5,068 nt of DNA. Origin: Nannocystaceae bacterium (GTDB taxonomy: Bacteria > Myxococcota_A > Polyangia > Nannocystales > Nannocystaceae). The position numbers and the translations under genes were made by a program. Location: positions 1-5,068 of the forward strand of contig JAESSZ010000202.1 of the NCBI GenBank assembly GCA_016763875.1. The letters are read 5' to 3'. Below are positions 1 through 5,068 of this stretch, one piece after another; position 1 is the stretch's first letter; every line of letters starts with the position of its first letter. Under the pieces are notes generated by a model that was not told where the DNA came from, did not search any database, and saw only the letters and a program-made list of their open reading frames with translations.

Positions 1-2232
1 GAGCGAGCGTTGGTGCTCCGCATCCAGACCCGCCGCGATCCGACGCCACGCGATCCACCACTCAGCCCAGGTCGCCTTGGTGCGTTTGGCCAGACCTGCG
101 TCGCGCAGCGTCCACATCGTGGCCATGCGCGCTTCGTCCCCGGCCGCACCAAAACCCGGCCGCAGACACCAGCTCACCAAACGCAGCCAGTTGATCTCGT
201 GCAGCTCGGACCGGCCACGTTGTCGCTCGTGGTCCATGCAGACCTGCCACAGCGCCCGGCAAGTTGCGGCTGACCACTGGCCACGCGGGCCGAGCACTTT
301 CTCGATGTCCTTGCGCACGCTCTTGACCGCTTTGGGGTCGTCGGACGTGTACGCCTCTGCGAATATCTCGGCGGCGCGCGTCACTTCGGGCGCAGGTTTG
401 TCGGTCCCTGGCTGTGACGTTTTCTCGCCGGATTCTGTTGGCGGTGCGGTCGCGTGCAGCACAAAGTCCAAGCGCCAGCGTCGCGGCGGCAACTCGACAG
501 TCACCAGGTACAGTTCCAGGGCGCCGGTTTGCGTCAACGTCGCGGTCAACGTGACAGGCACCGTGCCGCCGCGTTGAGTCGCCTCGCCCTTGGAGCGCAA
601 CACGGTCTCGATCGCAGGCATTGCATCGAGATCGTCGTCCTCGCCAATCGCAACGAGATCGCCAGCTGCATCCGCCCGGTCGCCCGTGTAGGCGAACAAC
701 GGGAAGCTCACCGGTTGATCCAGGACGAGTTCGTACACGCGGTCGGGTACGGAGACCGACGCGCCCTCGTCCATGGCTCGCGGCGCCACGCACATGGCCT
801 GAGGCGATCCATCGGGTCCCTCGACCCCAATGTAGTAGGCGCGTGCCGTCCCGCCGCCGATGACCTCACCAATGCCGCGCCGTGCCAGTCCCGACCGCAC
901 CGCCCCGCGCGCGACCGCGGTTTCCAGCGAGGTGTGTTCAAGCAGACGGATGGAAGAGTCGCCGAACCACCGCGCGATGACATCGGTGAGCCGCGTGATG
1001 ATCGCGGGCGCATTGAACACGCCGCCGTTGAGCAGCAGCAGGTCAGGTCGCGGCAGCCCGTCCACCACGGTTGCGCCTGCTTGCTCAGCAGCGTCCGCGT
1101 GGCGGCGCAGAAACGCGTTGATATGGCGACCGATCGCGGTGTCCGTCGTGTACGGGAGACCAAGCGTGGTCAGGCCCGCCCGAGAAGCCCGCTGCGCCGT
1201 CTCGTCCGCCGCTGTGACGGGGACAAAGCCATCGAGCAGTACGCGGCTGGCCTCGTCGCGCTCGATGACAATGCTCTTGGTATTGCCCACGAGCCGCGAT
1301 CCTCGGCCCACGTACGAGATGATCGCTTCTTTAGGGGCATCGGCGGCCAGCAGGTCTTCTTTGGCTTGGCGTGCCGATTGGACCAGTGCCGACCAGATCG
1401 TTGCGTCACTCGGGCGCTGCAGCCCGGCCTTCTCCAACGCGTAGACCGCCAGTGCGGCGTCCATATTGTCGCCACCCAACATGAGGTGACCCCCGACCGC
1501 GATGCGCTCGATCTTCGGTTGCTCGCCCGCGTCCTGAGGCGGCTGCACTTCAAGCAGCGTGAGGTCGGTCGTGCCACCGCCAACATCGACCACCAAGATG
1601 AGGCGCGCGTCCCCAAGCTGCTCCCCGAGGTCATCAACGTGAGCCCCAAGAAAGTCATAGAACGCCGCCTGCGGCTCCTCGAGGAGACGGACCTCGCCAA
1701 GCCCAGCCTCGGCCGCTGCTTGTGTCGTTAGCTCGCGCGCACCTTCGTCGAACGACGCGGGCACGGTCACGATGACGTCTTGCTCAGCCAGCGGTGCGTT
1801 CGGGTAGCGCTGCAGCCACGCCTGACGCAGGTGAGCGAGGTAGGCCACTTGGGCCTCGAAGGGCGAGACGTGCGGCTCGTCGTCGGGCGCGCTCCACGGC
1901 AGGATCGGCGCCCGGCGATTCACGCCGCCGTGGCAGACCCAACTCTTGGCGGAGGCGACCAGGCGATTGGGTGCCTTGGCGCCGAGTCGACGCGCCAACT
2001 CGCCCACGATCTGCGTGTCGGCACCCCACGGAAGCATGCGCTCGTGCTCGGGTAGCTCACCCGCCGCTGGGAGGTACATGAACGACGGCAGCAACGCGTG
2101 CAAGCCCACCTCGCCGGGCGCGATGAGCTGCGGCACGTCGAGCTGGTGCACTGCCGGATGGCTCAGTGACGCCGCCGCAACCGCGCAATGCGTCGTGCCC
2201 AGGTCGATACCAACGACAAAGCTCTCGGACAC
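1..2232 (-). CDS. Hsp70-family chaperone-like ATPase with DUF3731-like C-terminus (3' end outside window)
   Basis: This is a cytoplasmic Hsp70/DnaK-superfamily ATPase of the long bacterial type, with 744 codons visible and no stop before the left edge. The nucleotide-binding domain spans about residues 5-445. It shows phosphate-1 loop GIDLGTT (8-14), Lys96 in SAKSW (matching DnaK Lys70), LLEEPQAA (183-190, Glu186 matching DnaK Glu171), phosphate-2 loop DVGGGTTD (216-223), GGDNMD (253-258), adenosine motif LLNGGVF (400-406) and AVARGAV (439-445). These ATPase residues are intact. Residues 466-594 look like a divergent beta-rich substrate domain ending RRWRLDF. A Pro/Ser/Thr-rich linker (596-617) leads to a helical region with HEINWL (678-683), LRPGFG (690-695) and EWWIAWRR (724-731). 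From memory this matches DUF3731, found next to Hsp70 domains in proteobacteria. By family length some 150-250 residues are probably missing. The GTG at 2232 puts seven residues before the first motif; an in-frame GTG at 2241 is the alternative. The client is unknown. Confidence 0.95.
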   Translation of the reverse strand, partial: MSESFVVGIDLGTTHCAVAAASLSHPAVHQLDVPQLIAPGEVGLHALLPSFMYLPAAGELPEHERMLPWGADTQIVGELARRLGAKAPNRLVASAKSWVCHGGVNRRAPILPWSAPDDEPHVSPFEAQVAYLAHLRQAWLQRYPNAPLAEQDVIVTVPASFDEGARELTTQAAAEAGLGEVRLLEEPQAAFYDFLGAHVDDLGEQLGDARLILVVDVGGGTTDLTLLEVQPPQDAGEQPKIERIAVGGHLMLGGDNMDAALAVYALEKAGLQRPSDATIWSALVQSARQAKEDLLAADAPKEAIISYVGRGSRLVGNTKSIVIERDEASRVLLDGFVPVTAADETAQRASRAGLTTLGLPYTTDTAIGRHINAFLRRHADAAEQAGATVVDGLPRPDLLLLNGGVFNAPAIITRLTDVIARWFGDSSIRLLEHTSLETAVARGAVRSGLARRGIGEVIGGGTARAYYIGVEGPDGSPQAMCVAPRAMDEGASVSVPDRVYELVLDQPVSFPLFAYTGDRADAAGDLVAIGEDDDLDAMPAIETVLRSKGEATQRGGTVPVTLTATLTQTGALELYLVTVELPPRRWRLDFVLHATAPPTESGEKTSQPGTDKPAPEVTRAAEIFAEAYTSDDPKAVKSVRKDIEKVLGPRGQWSAATCRALWQVCMDHERQRGRSELHEINWLRLVSWCLRPGFGAAGDEARMATMWTLRDAGLAKRTKATWAEWWIAWRRIAAGLDAEHQRSL

Positions 2233-2241
2233 GGGCGGCAC
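2230..2241 (-). promoter_or_regulatory. Two candidate GTG starts of the Hsp70-like gene, no clear Shine-Dalgarno
   Basis: In-frame GTG codons occur at 2241 and 2232 on the minus strand, three codons apart; no ATG is available until codon 52. The only purine-rich stretch upstream is CGGGT (2249-2245), too close to the first GTG and rather far from the second, so neither has a good ribosome-binding site. The second start gives an N-terminus VSESFVVGIDLGTT, the usual spacing for this family, and is preferred. Translation may rely on coupling to gene 2. Confidence 0.55.
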
Positions 2242-2250
2242 TGTACCCGA

Positions 2251-2275
2251 AGCCGGGGTCCCCCGCGGGGGGGCT
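2251..2275 (-). other. GC-rich inverted repeat in the gap before the Hsp70-like gene
   Basis: The gap between the TGA of gene 2 and the GTG of gene 3 contains a perfect 12-base palindrome, CCCCCGCGGGGG (2260-2271). It is flanked by short complementary arms (AGCC at 2251-2254 and GGCT at 2272-2275), with a second CCCC/GGGG possibility in between. The transcript could fold into a compact GC hairpin just upstream of both candidate GTG starts. No U-tract follows, so a factor-independent terminator is unlikely. It might dampen or couple translation of gene 3, or slow transcript decay between genes. This is inference from base pairing only. Confidence 0.4.
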
Positions 2276-3858
2276 CACCCGACTGGGCTGATCGACTCTT
2301 GGATGATGCCCGTGAGGCAGTCGATCGCGGGCGAGAAGTCCGCCCCACAGATCGACTCAATACAGCAGCGCTTGCGAACTTGTCCGGTGACATCGTCGAC
2401 GATGTCGAGGCTCTCGCAGACGTCACGGATCCGCACGGGAGGAACCGCCTGGCCGGTGAAGATCTCTTTCTCCTCCATTTCGCCCTCGTCGTTCTCGACC
2501 ATGATCGTGGTCTTGCCCGTGCAACCGGGACCGACGCCGAACTCCCATTGCTTGTGCTCGGCGGTCACTCCTTTCGCCCACTCGGCCGGGAGGATGTCGC
2601 CGCCTTGGGCGGTCCCGTCGTACTCACCGTCGTTCCAGTCGCGGTACACAACGTCGTCAACGCCGCCCTTGATCGGCGCGTACGGTGGTACCTCCTCGCG
2701 TTCAGTCACCTGCGGCACCCCCAAAATGCCCAGCATGACGACCTCGTTGTGAAGCTCTTCCTGGATGTACTTCAGGAAGTCCTTGTAGCGAGAGGTCGGG
2801 TGCAGCACTTCGTTGTCTCTCGGAGTGCAGCTCTCGTAGACGCCGTCGTCATCGTCGTCCACGCAATCGACGCCCGCGTTCCAACAGACCGCGGAACTCG
2901 GTAATTTGGCCTTCGCTTCGGGATCCAGCGACCAGTACTCGTCGTTGTCGCTGTCGGTGAACCACGAAAACCCGGTAGGAGCCTGAACGGAGCAGTCGGC
3001 TTCGTCGGTGATGATGGCGATCGCCAACGTCGATCCTGGCCGAATGAAACCACGACCCACCCAGCCCCACGCCGGATCGTCTTCGCACTCGGGGCGACTG
3101 GGGTCGTTCCAGCACGCCTCGGGCCGTAGTGCCTGCAGCATAGTTTCCAGCGGTGCTTCGTAGCCGCAGCCTTCGATCCCCTGCGGGCCCACACAAGCCA
3201 GCGCAGCCGCGACGTCGCCCATGGGGACGTTGGAGGACATCGGGCCAAAGTGGAGGAACGGGTCGCCGCCGGGAACAACGTCGGCCGGACAGCCCTGCGT
3301 ACATGCCTCGGGGATCTCAGTGGGATTGAACGGATGCGGGCTCGTGAACGAGCTGATGCGTTGGTTGCATCCCGAGAACACGGGCGAGCCTTGCGATGGC
3401 ACGTATCCCGGTTTGTTGAAGTCGGTGCACAACGGGTGGCCGAAGTCGCTCGTGGTCACCATGATGTTGACGTCGGCCTTGATCGTGCCGTCGTCGCCGT
3501 CGAGGTTGGAGAGTCGCTCAATGAGCAACGGGAAGTTGGCCGCGAGGTTGAGTTGTTCCTCGCCCATGGTGGCCGAGTTGTCGATCACAAACAGAATGTC
3601 GATGAGCTCGCAGTCCACATCGCCGCCGCAGCCGACCGGAAGATTCCCGCTGTCCCCGCTCCCGATATCGAGACGTTCGCTCAAAGTACTGTCGTCGTCA
3701 CCGTCGTCATCGTCGTCGAGGCCTCCGGTTGTCCCGCCACCCGTGGCGGTCGTGGTCGGCATTTGTGCTTGCTCCCGATCTTCGCGACATCCTGGGGTCA
3801 TCAGTGATGCCCCCACAACAACAAGGCCCAGCGCATTGGTACGATTCAAATAAGTCAT
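2275..3858 (-). CDS. VWA-like cysteine-rich lipoprotein
   Basis: This complete 527-residue protein is predicted to be exported and lipid-anchored. A short signal peptide (Asn5, Arg6, hydrophobic 9-19) ends at Cys24 in MTPGC, a non-standard lipobox because Thr stands at -3. A low-complexity Thr/Gly/Asp tether follows (33-57, with Asp48-52 and Asp54-56). The core starts with IDILFVIDNSATMGEEQ (86-102), a beta strand plus metal-site loop of the von Willebrand A type. Its signature is DxSxT (Asp93, Ser95, Thr97) instead of the usual DxSxS. AIIT-DEADCS (281-290) carries the later acidic residue Asp285. Besides Cys24 there are 20 cysteines, an even number that fits disulfides outside the cytoplasm, with a CC pair near the C-terminal SICGADFSPAID segment. 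An Asp-rich loop (334-338) may bind calcium. Such proteins are abundant in myxobacteria and largely uncharacterised; adhesion or metal-dependent ligand binding is only inference. The ATG is supported by a strong ribosome-binding site and the signal peptide. Confidence 0.87.
   Translation of the reverse strand: MTYLNRTNALGLVVVGASLMTPGCREDREQAQMPTTTATGGGTTGGLDDDDDGDDDSTLSERLDIGSGDSGNLPVGCGGDVDCELIDILFVIDNSATMGEEQLNLAANFPLLIERLSNLDGDDGTIKADVNIMVTTSDFGHPLCTDFNKPGYVPSQGSPVFSGCNQRISSFTSPHPFNPTEIPEACTQGCPADVVPGGDPFLHFGPMSSNVPMGDVAAALACVGPQGIEGCGYEAPLETMLQALRPEACWNDPSRPECEDDPAWGWVGRGFIRPGSTLAIAIITDEADCSVQAPTGFSWFTDSDNDEYWSLDPEAKAKLPSSAVCWNAGVDCVDDDDDGVYESCTPRDNEVLHPTSRYKDFLKYIQEELHNEVVMLGILGVPQVTEREEVPPYAPIKGGVDDVVYRDWNDGEYDGTAQGGDILPAEWAKGVTAEHKQWEFGVGPGCTGKTTIMVENDEGEMEEKEIFTGQAVPPVRIRDVCESLDIVDDVTGQVRKRCCIESICGADFSPAIDCLTGIIQESISPVG
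3691..3717 (-). repeat. Asp-codon trinucleotide repeat
   Basis: Nine codons of gene 2 read Asp5-Gly-Asp3 (residues 48-56), made from mostly GAC/GAT triplets, a microsatellite-like run of GTC/ATC on the plus strand. It lies in the tether between the lipidated Cys24 and the VWA-like core. Changes in whole triplets would alter tether length without breaking the frame. Confidence 0.7.
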
Positions 3859-3865
3859 GTCATCG

Positions 3866-3870
3866 CCTCC
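3866..3870 (-). promoter_or_regulatory. Ribosome-binding site of the VWA-like lipoprotein gene
   Basis: On the minus strand GGAGG lies 7 bases before the ATG at 3858, an ideal Shine-Dalgarno sequence and spacing. It sits inside the 18-base gap after the upstream gene's TGA, so ribosomes finishing gene 1 could re-initiate here. It decides the start of gene 2 and argues that gene 2 is translated on its own and not as a read-through product. Confidence 0.85.
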
Positions 3871-3876
3871 GTGTGA

Positions 3877-5068
3877 TCAACCGGCTGGGGTCCAACCGCC
3901 TGCGTTGGCGAGCGCAAAACCGGTCATGTCGCTGTAGGTGTAGGGGCCTACGAGGCCAAATACGGTCTCGTACTCGCCGGAATCGGGGTCAACACGGTGG
4001 GCGCGATCAGCACTGGTTACCGCCCAGACGTAACCCTGGAAGTCGACACTAATCCCCTTGAGGTAGTCCCCGTTTCCGATGGTGTGGGTGGCGACGATTT
4101 CCATCGTATCGGTGTCTACGCCGACCAGTTGACTGCCTCCCGACCACAGGATCCCGTCCGCGTCGACCATGCAGCCCGCGCCGCCTCCGCCGACCACATT
4201 CGCTGTGTCCCATTGCTCGGTCTCGGGGTCGAAGCGTGCCGCTTGAGAGTCGCAGGTCCACAGCCGTCCCTCTTGGTCCACGGTCATGCCGTAGCCACCG
4301 TTGGTCTGTGGCCACACGTCGACTTCGAAGTTGGACCGTTTCACTCGGACAACGCTGCCGAACCCGAGTTGCGTCCCGAAGAAGTTGCCCTCGCCGTCGA
4401 CCGCCCCGCCGTACAGGCCGAAGAAGTCAGGCTGCACCTCGGGGATGTTGACGAGTTCCTCGACCTCGCCCGTCGCGCCGTTGACGAGAATGACGTCGAC
4501 ACCATCGCCTCCCTTGCCGCCACCCGGTTTAGGCGGGAGCCCGCCCCCGAATCCACCACTGGTCCCCGATGTCCACACCATCTCGTTGATGTACCGACAC
4601 TGGCTCTGGCTCCACTCTCCGGGCGTCCATGCGACGGGTCGTTGCGAGCCATAGTCGAAGTCGGTGAACCACGCTCGGCACTCCTCGTCGTCCCAATCCA
4701 GCACATCGTCGGCGCCAGTCGAGGTTTGGATCTGCCCGTCGTTGTTTCGGTCGACGCACTGGGCCGGATTTGCATAGAACTTAACGAGGCCTCCGTTGCG
4801 ATTGGCGACCGCGACGTCACCGTTGAGGCTCACCGAAGTTCGTGATGGATCACCGAAGCTCGGATGGGTGCTGTAGCGCCCTACTTCCTCCAGCGTCACC
4901 GTGTCGATCTTGCTGACCGTGCCCTGGCTGCTGTTGGCCACCCAGATAAACGAGAAGTTCGGGCCTGCATTGCCGCCGCCGCCACCCTCGGTTTCGCAAT
5001 TGGTGGGCGGTGGTGGTGAGTCGGGGATCACGCCGACGTCGTACTTGGGGGCGGGCGTGCCGTCGGAC
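3877..5068 (-). CDS. Secreted beta-propeller (NHL/Vgb-like) protein, 5' end outside window
   Basis: The visible part is 396 residues ending in WTPAG and a TGA at 3877-3879. The frame stays open to the right edge and reads SDGTPAPKYDVGVIPD before any credible start, so the GTG at 5031 is internal and the N-terminus is missing. A Pro- then Gly-rich tether (about 5016-4972) is followed by repeated blade-like units: IWVANSSQGTVSKID (about 4959-4861), a second near 4845-4767, and four clear copies of G-x-x-VD-x-x-G-x-x-(W/F) plus a VD/FD strand at about 4410-4306, 4302-4207, 4200-4090 and 4074-3955. This predicts a roughly six-bladed propeller like NHL or virginiamycin-B-lyase-like proteins. An enzymatic role cannot be claimed. 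Between blades lie a possible calcium loop DRNNDGQIQTS and a Gly/Lys/Pro-rich insert (about 4560-4505). The tether style resembles gene 2, so it is probably a surface lipoprotein or secreted protein. Substrate or partner unknown. Confidence 0.8.
   Translation of the reverse strand, partial: SDGTPAPKYDVGVIPDSPPPPTNCETEGGGGGNAGPNFSFIWVANSSQGTVSKIDTVTLEEVGRYSTHPSFGDPSRTSVSLNGDVAVANRNGGLVKFYANPAQCVDRNNDGQIQTSTGADDVLDWDDEECRAWFTDFDYGSQRPVAWTPGEWSQSQCRYINEMVWTSGTSGGFGGGLPPKPGGGKGGDGVDVILVNGATGEVEELVNIPEVQPDFFGLYGGAVDGEGNFFGTQLGFGSVVRVKRSNFEVDVWPQTNGGYGMTVDQEGRLWTCDSQAARFDPETEQWDTANVVGGGGAGCMVDADGILWSGGSQLVGVDTDTMEIVATHTIGNGDYLKGISVDFQGYVWAVTSADRAHRVDPDSGEYETVFGLVGPYTYSDMTGFALANAGGWTPAG

Noticed and set aside
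62..793. Minus-strand open frame of 243 codons inside the Hsp70 region
   Set aside because: It lies in a different frame from the Hsp70 motifs, is Arg-rich, and the true frame runs unbroken through the same stretch.
454..1731. A 425-codon plus-strand open frame opposite the Hsp70-like gene
   Set aside because: Its codons are exact mirror images of the Hsp70 codons, and it stays open only because that gene avoids TTA, CTA and TCA. The translation is Arg/His-rich with no recognisable domain.
2251..2275. Rho-independent terminator after gene 2
   Set aside because: The GC palindrome is not followed by a run of T on the minus strand, and the next gene starts within 42 bases.
2275..2277. TGA as a selenocysteine codon or sequencing error fusing genes 2 and 3
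   Set aside because: Gene 2 has an export signal and Hsp70 is cytoplasmic. The lipoprotein ends in a typical family C-terminus, and the Hsp70 begins at the normal distance after a GTG.
2188..2904. Plus-strand open frame across the gene 2/gene 3 junction
   Set aside because: It is in the same mirror frame, covering the start of the Hsp70 gene and the end of the lipoprotein gene, with no domain or ribosome-binding site.
3997..4845. A 282-codon plus-strand open frame opposite the propeller gene
   Set aside because: It is a mirror-frame shadow; the minus strand carries clear blade repeats that explain the sequence.
5029..5031. GTG as the start of the propeller gene
   Set aside because: The frame continues upstream to the window edge with a sensible SDGTPAPKYDVG sequence, and no signal peptide follows this GTG, so it is an internal valine.

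Overview
The window is GC-rich. All its coding capacity lies on the minus strand, as three closely packed genes read from right to left. The style of the two exported proteins suggests a myxobacterium, most likely of the Nannocystis/Plesiocystis/Enhygromyxa group. The clues are a lipoprotein signal, Asp/Gly/Pro-rich tethers, a 'KYDVG..PD' element, many cysteines and a von Willebrand A-like core with 'ITDEADCS'. This taxonomic call is inference from protein style; no marker gene is present.

Layout, in order of transcription. (1) 5068-3877: the C-terminal part of a secreted beta-propeller (NHL/Vgb-like) protein whose 5' end lies beyond the right edge. (2) 3858-2275: a complete 527-residue cysteine-rich lipoprotein with a VWA-like fold, preceded by a strong GGAGG ribosome-binding site. 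(3) 2232-1: the first 744 codons of a long Hsp70-family protein. It carries an N-terminal ATPase domain, a beta-rich middle domain and the beginning of a C-terminal domain resembling DUF3731. It runs off the left edge without a stop codon.

The gaps are only 18 and 42 bases. No promoter or terminator is visible between the genes, so they probably share a transcript that starts to the right of the window. The second gap is very GC-rich, can form secondary structure, and offers only GTG start codons without a good Shine-Dalgarno sequence. Genes 1 and 2 fit a pair of exported, possibly calcium-binding surface proteins. Gene 3 is a cytoplasmic chaperone-like ATPase, and nothing in the sequence proves a functional link to them.

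All three genes share one reading frame, so the minus strand is open across the whole window apart from two TGA codons. The long plus-strand open frames are mirror images of the coding strand and are not treated as genes. No RNA gene, mobile element, CRISPR array or origin was recognised, and no gene-free stretch exceeds 42 bases. I do not see a clearly new biological system here; the best leads are the gene 2/gene 3 junction and the neighbourhood itself.
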